Shown in pieces: positions 19,285 to 28,398 of a DNA stretch of 64,000 bases. The DNA comes from Pseudomonas cremoricolorata (GTDB taxonomy: Bacteria > Pseudomonadota > Gammaproteobacteria > Pseudomonadales > Pseudomonadaceae). Where the stretch lies: contig NZ_CP009455.1 of assembly GCF_000759535.1 (NCBI RefSeq), positions 372,001 through 436,000 on the forward strand, written 5' to 3'. The notes under the pieces were generated by a model. That model had not been told where the DNA came from and did no database searches. It was given only the letters and a program-made list of their open reading frames with translations. Positions within the stretch are counted from its first letter, which is position 1. The number at the start of each line of letters is the position of its first letter. The position numbers were made by a program, and so were the translations under genes.

Positions 19285-20661
19285 TTGAAAACAGCCAACA
19301 CTGCACTGGCCCTGGCCTTGTGCACGTTCATTCCCCTCGCCCATGCCGAGCCGATCAGCCAGGAGCCGCTCTCGGTACAACTGGCCAGCGGTTCAGCGCA
19401 AGCCGAGGCACCAGGCTTCATCGCCGGTCAAAGCGTGTCGGGGAGCACGCGCAACTGGTATGGCCGCGAGCATTCGACACGCGGACCACTGTGGCGCTAC
19501 TACAAGGCCGACGGCACTCGGCACGACAGCCACAGCCGTGAGAACTGGGTACAGGGCACCCTGCTCAACTACAGCTCGGGCTTCACCCAGGGTACGGTGG
19601 GCTTTGCCCTGGAAGCGGCCGGCTACCACGCCCTGGCCTTGCAGCAAGGCCGCTCGCGGGTGGCCGGGCCGAACAACCGCACCCTGACCCACAGCGACGG
19701 CGACGTGATCGCCCAGTGGAGCAAGCTGGGCCTGGCCAACCTCAAGGCGCGCGTATCCAACACCACCCTCACCGCCGGGCGCCACAGCGTCGACACGCCG
19801 GTGATCGCCTACATCGGCAACCGCGCGCTGCCCTCGAGCTTCCAGGGCGTGAGCGTCAACAGCGCCGAATTCGACAACCTGACCTTCGACGCCGGCACCT
19901 TCGATCGCGTGTCGCCGCGGACCGAGCAGAGCCTGAGCAAGTTTCGCAGTGAATACGGCGCCGCCGGAGTCGAGACCGATCGGGTCAACATGTTCGGCCT
20001 CAATTACCAACCGCTGAAAAGCCTGACCACCAGCCTGTATGCCGCCAACGTCGAAGACTTCTGGAACCAGTACTACTTTGGCGCCAGCCACAGCCTGGGC
20101 GACAGCGATGTGCTCAGCCTGGCCACTGGCCTGAACTACTACAAGACCGTCGACAGCGGCCGGCAGAAGCTCGGTGAGATCGACAACGATGCCTACAGCC
20201 TGTCGCTGGGCCTGACCCATCAGGCGCACACGTTCTCGGTGGCCTGGCAGCAGATCAACGGCAACGAGTACTTCGACTACCTGCACGAGACCAACGGCAT
20301 TTTCCTCGCCAACTCACTGATGTCGGACTTCAACGGGCCCAATGAAAAGTCGCTGCAGTTCTCCTACGTGCTGAACATGGCACCCTTCGGCGTGCCGGGG
20401 CTCAAGTTCAATATCTACAAGGCCCGCGGCTGGGGCATCGATGGCACCCATTACCGCGGCAATGGCTACGACGTGCGTGGGATGCAGGGGGAAAACCACT
20501 ATGAATACGGCTTCGGCACCACCTACGCAGTACAGAGCGGGCCGTTGAAAAACACCGCGATTCGCGCCACCTACAGCGCCCACCGCGCCAGTGCCGGTCA
20601 GGCCGATGGCAGCCTGGACGAGTTCCGCGTGGTCACCACGCTGCCGTTCAGCCTGCTCTGA
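19285..20661 (+). CDS. OprD-family outer-membrane porin (peptide-associated, OpdP-like)
   Basis: A 458-residue porin with signal peptide cleaved near AHA-EPISQ and an 18-strand OprD-type barrel. The motifs SGFTQGTVGFALEAAGY, LKARVSNTTLTAGRHSVDTPV and the terminal strand ending in PFSLL are typical. Starting at TTG 19285 puts AAGGAG 8 nt upstream and gives a clean signal peptide. The longer open frame upstream lacks both. Its place inside a dipeptide-permease operon suggests it is the outer-membrane entry port for small peptides, as OpdP is in P. aeruginosa. Specificity is inferred from context. Confidence 0.9.
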   Translation: MKTANTALALALCTFIPLAHAEPISQEPLSVQLASGSAQAEAPGFIAGQSVSGSTRNWYGREHSTRGPLWRYYKADGTRHDSHSRENWVQGTLLNYSSGFTQGTVGFALEAAGYHALALQQGRSRVAGPNNRTLTHSDGDVIAQWSKLGLANLKARVSNTTLTAGRHSVDTPVIAYIGNRALPSSFQGVSVNSAEFDNLTFDAGTFDRVSPRTEQSLSKFRSEYGAAGVETDRVNMFGLNYQPLKSLTTSLYAANVEDFWNQYYFGASHSLGDSDVLSLATGLNYYKTVDSGRQKLGEIDNDAYSLSLGLTHQAHTFSVAWQQINGNEYFDYLHETNGIFLANSLMSDFNGPNEKSLQFSYVLNMAPFGVPGLKFNIYKARGWGIDGTHYRGNGYDVRGMQGENHYEYGFGTTYAVQSGPLKNTAIRATYSAHRASAGQADGSLDEFRVVTTLPFSLL

Positions 20662-20669
20662 GGTTGGGT

Positions 20670-20696
20670 GCCACGGCCTGCATGGCGGGCCGTGGC
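20670..20696. other. Intercistronic hairpin between the porin and binding protein 3
   Basis: A perfect 9-bp stem (GCCACGGCC with GGCCGTGGC) with a 9-nt loop, 8 nt after the porin stop. There is no following T-run. It resembles the hairpins at 19149 and 22340 in position, not in sequence. Confidence 0.55.
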
Positions 20697-20730
20697 AGCT
20701 ATTCTGCATCTCGTCACCCCTGGAGTCCCT

Positions 20731-22326
20731 ATGAAGACGCTTGCCCGCAACGCCCTACTGATGACCCTGCTGCTGGGCCTGGCCGATCAGGCGCTGGCCA
20801 AGCCGCTGGTGGTCTGCACCGAAGCCAGCCCGGAAGGTTTCGACACCGTCCAGTACACCACCGCCGTCACCGGCGACGCGGCGGCCGAAACCCTGTTCAA
20901 CCGCCTGGTGGAATTCGTCCCTGGCACCACCGAGTTGCAACCGGCCCTGGCCGAGCGCTGGTCGGTCAGTGACGACGGCCTGGTGTACACCTTTCACCTG
21001 CGCCGAGGCGTGCAGTTTCATCGAACCGCCTGGTTCAGCCCCAGCCGTGAACTCAATGCCGACGACGTGCTATGGAGCTTCCAGCGTCAGCTCGACCCAA
21101 GCCACCCCTGGCACAGCAAGGCCAGCGTCGGCTTCCCATACTTCGAAAGCATGGGCTTCGGACAACTGATCCGCTCGGTGGAGAAAACCGACGACTACAC
21201 CGTGGTGTTCACTCTGAGCCGCCGCGAAGCGCCGTTCCTGCATGACTTGGCGATGGGCTTCACCTCCATCTATTCGGCCGAATATGGTGACCAGCTCCTG
21301 GCCGCCGGCAAGACCGCCGAGCTCAACAGCAAGCCGATCGGCACCGGGCCGTTCGTGTTCCAGCGCTACAGCAAGGATGCCCAGGTGCGCTACGCCGCCA
21401 ACCCCACCTACTTCCGCGGCAAGCCACCGGCCGAGGCGCTGATCTTCGTCATCACCCCAGACAACAACGTGCGCCTGCAAAAGCTGCGTGCCAACGAATG
21501 CCAGATAGCGCTATACCCCAAACCCGAAGACGTGTCGGCCATCGAAGCCGACCCGCGCCTGAAAGTGGCGGGTATCGAAGCGATGGTCACCAGCTATGTG
21601 TCGCTCAACACCCAACGCCCGTGGCTTAACGATGTGCGTGTGCGCCAGGCGATCAACATGGCCGTCGACCGCCAGGCGCTGGTCGAGCAACTGTTCGGCA
21701 AGGGCAATGCGCTGCCGGCGGTCAACCCCTACCCGCCGACGCTGATGGGCTACAACGCGAGCCTGCACAGCCTGCCACGCGACCTGAACAAAGCCCGCGC
21801 GCTGCTCAAGGAAGCCGGCGTGCCCGACGGCACCACGCTGACCCTGTTCACCCGCAACGGCGGCGGCCCAAGCAACCCCAATCCACGCCTGGCGGCGGAA
21901 ATGCTTCAGGCCGACCTGGCGCAGATCGGCTTGCGCGTCGACATCCGCGTGATGGAATGGGCGGAAATGCTGCGCCGGGCCAAGCGTGGCGAGCACGACA
22001 TGGTCGCTGCAGGATGGGCGGGCGATAACGGTGATCCGGACAACTTCCTCGCCCCGCTGCTGGGCTGCGAAGCGGCGAAAAATGGCGAAAACTATTCACG
22101 CTGGTGCGACCCGCAATTCCAGGCGTTGATCGACCAGGCACGGGGAATCATCGAACCCGCGCAGCGCGCGAAACTCTATGAGCAAGCGCTGGCGGTGTAC
22201 GATGCCGCCCAGCCCTGGATCAACATCGCACACCCCAAGGTGTTCACCGCCCTGCGCGACAACGTCGAGGGCTATGTGATCAGCCCAACGACCAAGAACA
22301 ACTTCGCCACGACCCAGGTGAAGTAA
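20731..22326 (+). CDS. Peptide ABC transporter substrate-binding protein, copy 3 (DppA-like)
   Basis: A 531-residue binding protein with signal peptide (to about QALA) and mature start KPLVVCTEASPEGFDTVQY. It keeps the family motifs FHLRRGVQFH, ADDVLW and GDNGDPDNFLAPLLGC, but is clearly more divergent than copies 1 and 2. For example, where those have AMPPTQWSY it has VNPYPPTLMGY, and the WAMPVQRPYNPN region becomes FTRNGGGPSNPN. That suggests a different ligand range. TGGAG lies 5 nt before the ATG at 20731. It directly precedes the permease genes and is the likeliest default partner. Confidence 0.92.
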   Translation: MKTLARNALLMTLLLGLADQALAKPLVVCTEASPEGFDTVQYTTAVTGDAAAETLFNRLVEFVPGTTELQPALAERWSVSDDGLVYTFHLRRGVQFHRTAWFSPSRELNADDVLWSFQRQLDPSHPWHSKASVGFPYFESMGFGQLIRSVEKTDDYTVVFTLSRREAPFLHDLAMGFTSIYSAEYGDQLLAAGKTAELNSKPIGTGPFVFQRYSKDAQVRYAANPTYFRGKPPAEALIFVITPDNNVRLQKLRANECQIALYPKPEDVSAIEADPRLKVAGIEAMVTSYVSLNTQRPWLNDVRVRQAINMAVDRQALVEQLFGKGNALPAVNPYPPTLMGYNASLHSLPRDLNKARALLKEAGVPDGTTLTLFTRNGGGPSNPNPRLAAEMLQADLAQIGLRVDIRVMEWAEMLRRAKRGEHDMVAAGWAGDNGDPDNFLAPLLGCEAAKNGENYSRWCDPQFQALIDQARGIIEPAQRAKLYEQALAVYDAAQPWINIAHPKVFTALRDNVEGYVISPTTKNNFATTQVK

Positions 22327-22339
22327 GACAGCACAACGA

Positions 22340-22368
22340 CCGCCGGCCCCTATCCGGACCACCGGCGG
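22340..22368. other. Intercistronic hairpin before dppB
   Basis: A 7-bp perfect GC stem (CCGCCGG with CCGGCGG) with a 15-nt loop in the 94-nt gap between the last binding-protein gene and dppB. Stem-loops at this position in peptide transporter operons often let the binding protein accumulate above the permease. That role is inferred. Confidence 0.45.
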
Positions 22369-22420
22369 CACTTGCCGTGACTGGCTGATCGCCGCACAGC
22401 CTGATGAGGTACCACTGACA

Positions 22421-23431
22421 ATGCTGAGTTTTATCGCCCGCCGCCTGGGCCTGCTGATACCGACTTTTTTCGGCATCACCCTGCTGACCTTCGCGCTGAT
22501 TCGCCTGATCCCCGGTGACCCGGTCGAGGTCATGATGGGCGAACGCCGCCTCGACCCTGAATTGCACGCCCAGGCCATGGAGCGCCTGGGCCTGAACAAG
22601 CCGCTGCCGGCGCAGTACCTGGACTACATCGGCAAGCTCGCCCAGGGCGATCTGGGCGAATCGCTGCGCAGCCGGGAAAGTGTGTGGAGCGAATTCACCA
22701 CACTGTTCCCGGCCACCGTCGAGCTGGCCTTCGCCGCCCTGCTGTTCGCCGGCGTCGTCGGCCTGCTGGCCGGGGTGATCGCCGCGCTCAAGCGTGGCTC
22801 GTTGTTCGACCATGGGGTGATGGGCATTTCCCTGGCCGGCTATTCCATGCCGATTTTCTGGTGGGGCCTGATTCTGATCATGTTCTTCTCGGTGAGCCTG
22901 GGCTGGACCCCGGTGTCCGGGCGTAACGGCGTGCTGTTCGATGTCGAGCCGGTCACCGGTTTCATGCTCATCGACACCCTGCTCAGCGGTGAAGACGGCG
23001 CCTTCCTCGATGCCGTGCAGCACCTGATTCTGCCAGCCATCGTGCTGGGCACCATTCCGCTGGCGGTGATCGCCCGCATGACCCGCTCGTCGATGCTCGA
23101 AGTGCTGCGCGAGGACTACATCCGCACCGCCCGCGCCAAAGGGCTGTCCCCGGCGCGGGTGGTGTTCATCCACGGTCTGCGCAATGCGCTGATACCGGTG
23201 CTGACGGTGTTCGGCCTGCAAATCGGCGCATTGCTCGCAGGCGCCGTGCTGACGGAAACCATCTTCTCGTGGCCGGGCATCGGCAAATGGCTGATCGAAG
23301 CCATTGGCGCGCGCGACTACCCGGTGGTGCAGAACGGCATCCTGTTGATCGCCTGCCTGGTGATCCTGGTCAACTTCGTGGTGGACATCCTCTACGGCCT
23401 GGCCAACCCACGTATCCGCCACCAGCGCTGA
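22421..23431 (+). CDS. dppB: Dipeptide ABC transporter permease DppB
   Basis: A 336-residue inner-membrane permease with six membrane segments and the N-terminal signature FIARRLGLLIPTFFGITLLTF. The EAA loop that contacts the ATPase reads EDYIRTARAKGLSPARVVFIHGLRNALIP. It forms the translocation channel with DppC. The next gene begins 8 nt after its stop. Confidence 0.95.
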   Translation: MLSFIARRLGLLIPTFFGITLLTFALIRLIPGDPVEVMMGERRLDPELHAQAMERLGLNKPLPAQYLDYIGKLAQGDLGESLRSRESVWSEFTTLFPATVELAFAALLFAGVVGLLAGVIAALKRGSLFDHGVMGISLAGYSMPIFWWGLILIMFFSVSLGWTPVSGRNGVLFDVEPVTGFMLIDTLLSGEDGAFLDAVQHLILPAIVLGTIPLAVIARMTRSSMLEVLREDYIRTARAKGLSPARVVFIHGLRNALIPVLTVFGLQIGALLAGAVLTETIFSWPGIGKWLIEAIGARDYPVVQNGILLIACLVILVNFVVDILYGLANPRIRHQR

Positions 23432-23439
23432 GGCCCGCC

Positions 23440-24366
23440 ATGACCGATTCGACCGTAACCCCCGTGGCCGCCGCCAACGCCGTTGACCAGAGCCTGCTCT
23501 ACCCCTCGCCCTACAAGGAGTTCTGGCACGCCTTCTCGCGCAACAAGGGCGCGGTGGCGGGCCTGGCCTTCATGTGCCTGATCGTGCTGTGCGCACTGTT
23601 CGCGCCATGGGTGGCGCCGCACAACCCGAGCGAGCAATACCGTGACTTTCTGCTCACCCCGCCGGTGTGGCTGGACGGCGGCACCTGGCGCTTCGTGCTG
23701 GGCACCGACGAACTGGGCCGCGACCTGCTCTCGCGCTTGATTCAGGGCGCTCGACTGTCGCTGCTGATCGGCCTGTCGTCGGTGGTGCTGTCGCTGATCC
23801 CGGGCGTGCTGATGGGCCTGCTGGCCGGGTTCTTCCCGCGCTTGCTCGGCCCGTCGATCATGCGCCTGATGGACGTGATGCTGGCGCTGCCCTCGCTGCT
23901 GCTGGCGGTGGCCATCGTGGCCATCCTCGGCCCTGGGCTGATCAACACGGTGATCGCCATCGCCATCGTCTCGCTGCCCTCCTACGTGCGCCTGACCCGC
24001 GCCGCAGTGATCGGCGAGCTCGACCGCGACTACGTCACCGCTGCGCGCCTGGCCGGCGCCAGCCTGCCACGGCTGATGTTCGTCACCGTGCTGCCCAACT
24101 GCATGGCGCCGCTGATCGTGCAGGCCACCTTGAGCTTTTCCTCGGCGATTCTCGATGCCGCAGCGCTGGGCTTTCTCGGCCTTGGCGTGCAACCGCCGAC
24201 GCCTGAGTGGGGCACCATGCTGGCCTCGGCACGCGACTACATCGAGCGCGCCTGGTGGGTGGTGAGCCTGCCTGGGCTGACCATTCTGCTCAGCGTCCTG
24301 GCAATCAACCTGATGGGCGACGGCCTGCGCGATGCGCTGGACCCGAAACTCAAGAACGCCGCCTGA
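23440..24366 (+). CDS. dppC: Dipeptide ABC transporter permease DppC
   Basis: A 308-residue partner permease with the oligopeptide-transporter N-terminal domain ([18 protein letters not shown]), six membrane segments, [21 protein letters not shown], and the EAA loop [26 protein letters not shown] chose the ATG at 23440. An earlier in-frame start would overlap dppB by more than 150 nt and has no signature. It is 10 nt from dppD. Confidence 0.95.
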   Translation: MTDSTVTPVAAANAVDQSLLYPSPYKEFWHAFSRNKGAVAGLAFMCLIVLCALFAPWVAPHNPSEQYRDFLLTPPVWLDGGTWRFVLGTDELGRDLLSRLIQGARLSLLIGLSSVVLSLIPGVLMGLLAGFFPRLLGPSIMRLMDVMLALPSLLLAVAIVAILGPGLINTVIAIAIVSLPSYVRLTRAAVIGELDRDYVTAARLAGASLPRLMFVTVLPNCMAPLIVQATLSFSSAILDAAALGFLGLGVQPPTPEWGTMLASARDYIERAWWVVSLPGLTILLSVLAINLMGDGLRDALDPKLKNAA

Positions 24367-24376
24367 GGAGCACACC

Positions 24377-25345
24377 ATGCCGCTATTGCAGATCAACAAC
24401 CTCAACGTGCGTTTCGGCGATGCCAGCGCTGTCCCGGTCGTCGACGGCCTCGACCTGAGCGTCGAGGCCGGGGAAATCCTCGCCATCGTCGGTGAGTCCG
24501 GCTCGGGCAAGTCGGTGACCATGATGGCGCTGATGGGCCTGATCGACGCCCCCGGGCGGATCAGCGCCGATGCCATGACCTTCAACGGCCTGGACATGCT
24601 TTCGCTGAGCCGGCGCCAGCGCCGCAAGGTGGTCGGCAAGGACATCGCGATGATCTTCCAGGACCCGATGACTGCGCTCAACCCCAGCTACACCGTCGGC
24701 TACCAGATCGAGGAAGTGCTGCGTCAACACCTGGGCCTGAAGGGCCGTGCAGCGCGCCAGCGCGCCTTGGAACTGCTGCAAAAAGTCGAGATTCCCGCCG
24801 CCGAGAGCCGCCTGGATGCCTACCCGCACCAGCTCTCCGGGGGCATGAGCCAGCGTGTGGCGATCGCCATGGCGATTGCCGGTGAACCGCGCCTGCTGAT
24901 CGCCGACGAACCGACCACCGCGCTGGATGTAACCATCCAGGCGCAGATCATGGAGCTGCTGGTCAACCTGCAGCAGGCCCACGACATGGCGCTGATCCTC
25001 ATCACCCACGACCTGGCGGTGGTCGCCGAGACCGCGCGCAAGGTCTGCGTGATGTATGCCGGACAGGCGGTGGAACTGGGCCAGGTACCCACGCTGTTCG
25101 AACGCCCTGCTCATCCCTACAGCGAAGCACTGCTGGCGGCGATTCCCGAGCACAGCCTGGGCGCCGAGCGCCTGGCGACCCTGCCCGGTATCGTCCCGGG
25201 GCGCTACGACCGGCCCCGGGGCTGCCTGTTGTCACCGCGTTGCCCCTATGTGCAGGACCACTGCCGGATGCAACGCCCGGCACTGGAGACCCAGGCCCAT
25301 AGCCTGGTGCGCTGTTTCTACCCGCTGAACCAGGAGGTGGCGTGA
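24377..25345 (+). CDS. dppD: Dipeptide ABC transporter ATP-binding protein DppD
   Basis: A 322-residue ATPase with Walker [10 protein letters not shown]-loop [10 protein letters not shown], signature LSGGMSQR, Walker B LLIADEPT and switch histidine THDL. The C-terminal oligopeptide-transporter extension carries the cysteine cluster [20 protein letters not shown], in which related ATPases bind an Fe-S cluster. GAGGAG precedes the ATG at 24377. Its TGA overlaps the dppF ATG by one base. Confidence 0.95.
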   Translation: MPLLQINNLNVRFGDASAVPVVDGLDLSVEAGEILAIVGESGSGKSVTMMALMGLIDAPGRISADAMTFNGLDMLSLSRRQRRKVVGKDIAMIFQDPMTALNPSYTVGYQIEEVLRQHLGLKGRAARQRALELLQKVEIPAAESRLDAYPHQLSGGMSQRVAIAMAIAGEPRLLIADEPTTALDVTIQAQIMELLVNLQQAHDMALILITHDLAVVAETARKVCVMYAGQAVELGQVPTLFERPAHPYSEALLAAIPEHSLGAERLATLPGIVPGRYDRPRGCLLSPRCPYVQDHCRMQRPALETQAHSLVRCFYPLNQEVA

Positions 25346-26313
25346 TGAGCGTCGTACTGACCGCGAACAACCTCACCCGTCACTACAGCGTGTCACGTGG
25401 CCTGTTCAAGGGCTCGGCGGTGGTGCAGGCGCTCAATGGCGTGTCGTTCGAGCTGCAGGCCGGCAAGACCCTGGCCGTGGTCGGTGAATCCGGGTGTGGC
25501 AAATCGACCTTGGCCCGCGCCCTGACGCTGATCGAGCAGCCCAGCGCGGGCTCGTTGCAGATCGACGGGGTGGAGGTGGCCGGCGCCAGCAAGGCCGAGC
25601 GCAAGCAACTACGCCGTGACGTGCAGATGGTGTTCCAGAGCCCCTACGCCTCGCTCAACCCGCGGCAGAAGATCGGCGATCAACTGGCTGAGCCGCTGCT
25701 GATCAACACGTCGCTGAGCAAGGCAGAGCGCCGCGAGCGGGTGCAGAAGATGATGGAGCAAGTGGGCCTGCGTCCCGAGCACTATCAGCGCTACCCGCAT
25801 ATGTTCTCCGGCGGGCAGCGTCAACGCATCGCCCTGGCCCGGGCGATGATGCTGCAACCCAAGGTGCTGGTGGCCGATGAACCCACCTCGGCGCTGGACG
25901 TGTCGATCCAGGCCCAGGTGCTCAACCTGTTCATGGATCTGCAGCAGCAGTTCAACACCGCCTACGTGTTCATCTCACACAACCTGGCGGTGGTGCGTCA
26001 CGTGGCCGATGACGTGCTGGTGATGTACTTGGGCCGGCCCGCCGAGATCGGCCCGAAGGATGACCTGTACGCCAAGCCGCTGCACCCCTATACCCAGGCC
26101 CTGCTGTCGGCGACACCCACGCTGCGTCCCGATCCGGAAAAACCCAAGCTGCGCATCGTCGGCGAACTGCCCAACCCGCTGAATCCGCCGTCCGGCTGCG
26201 CCTTCCACAAGCGCTGCCCGTATGCCACGGAGCGTTGCGCCGGTGAGGTGCCGCCGTTGCGCGCGGTGGATACCCGGCAGGTGGCCTGCCACTACGCCGA
26301 GCAGTTCCTCTAG
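25345..26313 (+). CDS. dppF: Dipeptide ABC transporter ATP-binding protein DppF
   Basis: The second ATPase of the importer, 322 residues, with GESGCGKS, FQSPYASLNPRQ, FSGGQRQR, VLVADEPTSALD and SHNL in order. The C-terminal cysteine region is PSGCAFHKRCPYATERC. GTG at 25342 and ATG at 25345 are both possible starts, and AGGAGG is 7 nt from the ATG. It pairs with DppD to energise uptake for all three binding proteins, since no other permease set is present in the cluster. Confidence 0.95.
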   Translation: MSVVLTANNLTRHYSVSRGLFKGSAVVQALNGVSFELQAGKTLAVVGESGCGKSTLARALTLIEQPSAGSLQIDGVEVAGASKAERKQLRRDVQMVFQSPYASLNPRQKIGDQLAEPLLINTSLSKAERRERVQKMMEQVGLRPEHYQRYPHMFSGGQRQRIALARAMMLQPKVLVADEPTSALDVSIQAQVLNLFMDLQQQFNTAYVFISHNLAVVRHVADDVLVMYLGRPAEIGPKDDLYAKPLHPYTQALLSATPTLRPDPEKPKLRIVGELPNPLNPPSGCAFHKRCPYATERCAGEVPPLRAVDTRQVACHYAEQFL

Positions 26314-26330
26314 GCGTTACGCCAGGGGTG

Positions 26331-26363
26331 AAAACGACAAGGGCCGCTAAGCGGCCCTTGTCG
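26331..26363. terminator. Terminator between dppF and the convergent membrane genes
   Basis: A near-perfect 13-14-bp inverted repeat, CGACAAGGGCCGC with GCGGCCCTTGTCG (26335-26363), with a tiny loop. On the minus strand it is followed by TTTT, making an intrinsic terminator for the microprotein operon. On the plus strand there is no T-run, but the strong stem after dppF may also end that operon. Confidence 0.75.
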
Positions 26364-26366
26364 TGA

Positions 26367-26441
26367 TCAGTGCATGAAGATGGCGATGAGGATGATTACC
26401 GGGATCGGTACCCCAAGGAACCACAGCAACAGTGAACGCAT
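26367..26441 (-). CDS. 24-residue hydrophobic membrane microprotein
   Basis: A tiny reading frame starting at ATG 26441, with an excellent ribosome site (AAAGGAG, 7 nt spacing), and ending at TGA 26367. The product is MRSLLLWFLGVPIPVI followed by a run of Ile/Leu and the terminal Phe-Met-His. It is a single membrane helix with a basic N terminus and a conserved-looking LGVPIP break. It starts 24 nt after the 310-residue membrane protein gene and is followed by an intrinsic terminator, so the two form an operon. I have a memory of similar LWxLGVPIPIIILL microproteins beside related membrane genes in other proteobacteria, but no function. Confidence 0.7.
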   Translation of the reverse strand: MRSLLLWFLGVPIPVIILIAIFMH

Positions 26442-26465
26442 GACGAATCTCCTTTATCGGTCATC

Positions 26466-27398
26466 TCAACGAACAGGCGTGGTGCCTGTGCGAACGGTAC
26501 GGGTGGTGCTGTAGGGATCTTCGACCCAGATCACGCGGTCACGGCGACGACCACCGAACAGCGCAGCGAGGCTGGCGAAGAAGGCGCCGCACAGCAGGGC
26601 GATGAAGGTCCACAGCGCGGTCCATGCCGCCACCTTGGCAGCGGTGTCAGCGGCTTGCTGAGCTTCGACCTTGGCTTGTTGCACTTGGCCAAGCACCTGG
26701 TCGACGCGAGCTTCAGCTTCGGCCTGGGTCAGGCGGGTGCGCTGGGCAACCAGCTGTGCGAGGTAAGTACGGTCGGCTGGCTCAAGGCTACCGCCCTGGG
26801 CAATACCACGGGCCAGAATGCGCGCGGCGACGCCGTTGGCAGCGTCTTCGCTGACACCGACTGGCGCATCGCTACGGAACAGACCGTCGACGAAGTAGCC
26901 CATGGCGTTATCGTTACCACCGGCTTTGTCGTCGGAGGCAGCGGCAATGCTGGCACCGGCACCTGCGACGGCACCTGCACCGACCTGCGCACCGGCGCTG
27001 ATGATGTTACCGGCGGCGCCGACGATCAGCACTGCGCTGACCAGAGCAGCCACGGCCCACGACAGGAAGCCATGCGCGGTGTCGCGGAAGTACACTTCGT
27101 CACCGTGCAGATTGGCCCATTTCACCCGCAGACGACCGGCGATGTAGCCGCCCGCGCCCGAGGCGATGATCTGAGTCACCAACAACCAGACAATGGTGGA
27201 AATCCCTAACGCCTCCGCACTGGCCCCCTCGTTCGCCCACGGCGACGTCGCGGCAAATCCTAAGCCGGCGCCGAGCACTACCAGTAATAAGGAAAGGGAA
27301 GCTGCGGCCGCAGCACCCGCAAAAATAGCACCCCAGGACACGCCTGAGCGGTTGAGTCCGTCGTCGACGGCTCCGGGTAGATCGGCAGATGTGATCAT
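26466..27398 (-). CDS. Uncharacterised polytopic membrane protein (SWGAIFAG/AGGYxAGRL type)
   Basis: A 310-residue protein of unknown function. The N-terminal half has the pattern SWGAIFAG, a first helix (about 20-50), a second helix leading to ASGAGGYIAGRL, then AHGFLSWAVAALVSAVLIVGAAG and a Gly/Ala-rich stretch. This resembles the poorly named 'PhnA-like' membrane family. Residues about 180-250 are hydrophilic and helical (TQAEAEARVDQVLGQVQQAK), suggesting a coiled coil outside the membrane, followed by a last helix and a basic tail (GGRRRDR). There is no good ribosome site in front of the ATG. It is transcribed with the 24-residue microprotein. Confidence 0.8.
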   Translation of the reverse strand: MITSADLPGAVDDGLNRSGVSWGAIFAGAAAAASLSLLLVVLGAGLGFAATSPWANEGASAEALGISTIVWLLVTQIIASGAGGYIAGRLRVKWANLHGDEVYFRDTAHGFLSWAVAALVSAVLIVGAAGNIISAGAQVGAGAVAGAGASIAAASDDKAGGNDNAMGYFVDGLFRSDAPVGVSEDAANGVAARILARGIAQGGSLEPADRTYLAQLVAQRTRLTQAEAEARVDQVLGQVQQAKVEAQQAADTAAKVAAWTALWTFIALLCGAFFASLAALFGGRRRDRVIWVEDPYSTTRTVRTGTTPVR

Positions 27399-27705
27399 AG
27401 TGGTAGCGCCTATGTAGTGAGCGAAAAGTCCGTTCGCAAACTAGGCGGTGCAGCGGCTATGCCAACTATGTCAAAAAATTTACTTCCTTGTATTTCAATT
27501 ACTTAGAAAATGAGATAGATCCTAGGATCGTGCAGAACGCCGGATTGCCCGACAAAGGCAGTGTGTTATGCACGGTTGGGCTGGAATGAGTCATGGATTT
27601 GGGAAGGCTTCGAGTCACCAGTATCTACGGCCGGGAATATCTAGGTGATTCTAGACGTGGATGCAATGCCATGACCTGTACAGAGTCGTTGGCTTTCGGA
27701 CCGCT

Positions 27706-27976
27706 GTTTCGCCTGGCGGCGACATCCTTTTGTCGCGGCAAAAGGATGCAAAACCGCCATGCTCCACTAGCCGGCCCTGCACTGCGCTGCGCTCCGTTCC
27801 GGGTCCCCTGCGCTCCGGTGCTCTACGGGGCGCCGCGGGCAAGGGTTGCTGCGCAACCCTAACACCTCGCGTCCTCGGCTGCGCTTCGGGTGCGCTAACG
27901 CGCACGCCCCTTCGAACACCTACGCTCCGGCCGTCTACAGTCGCGATCGGTATCGTCTGGATGATCGATGTACAAG
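27706..27976 (+). repeat. Inverted repeat, left copy (about 271 bp)
   Basis: This copy matches the reverse complement of 28133-28398 over its full length with scattered mismatches and small indels. Shared landmarks in order are CTCCACTAGCCGGCCCT, GGGTCCCCTGCG, the hairpin AGGGTTGC-tgc-GCAACCCT (27842-27860), CTACAGTCGCGATCGGT and GATGTACAA at the inner end. Confidence 0.8.
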
Positions 27977-28132
27977 AGCCCTAGCGCCTGGGCCATCGCA
28001 GCTGTCGCTGCAGAGAATCGAGTCCTGGCGTCAATGCCAATCATGATGCTGAGCGGCTGAGGCCGGACTATTAGAGTCGTGAACTTATCGAAACCTACCT
28101 GACTGCCCGCAACCACATCGGCAAAGCGCTTT

Positions 28133-28398
28133 TTGTACATCAATCGCTCAGACAACACCGATCGCGACTGTAGCCGGCCTTCGTTCCGGTACTCGTAGGG
28201 CCGTGCGCGCAGCGCACCCGAGGCGTAGCCGATGACGCGAGGTGTGAGGGTTGCGCAGCAACCCTTGCCCGCGCTGGCCCGAAGAGTGCCGGAACGCAGG
28301 GGACCCGAAACGGAGCGAAGCGTAGTGTAGGGCCGGCTAGTGGAGCACAGGGTTTTCCCCCCTTTTTCCCTAAAAAGGGGGTCGCCGCAAGGCGAAAC
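28133..28398 (-). repeat. Inverted repeat, right copy (about 266 bp)
   Basis: The opposite-strand partner of 27706-27976, with the internal AGGGTTGC/GCAACCCT hairpin at 28247-28265. The copies are separated by 156 nt of unrelated sequence. The outer edges diverge: the left has CGACATCC, the right has an A/G-run segment around 28356-28380. Confidence 0.8.
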
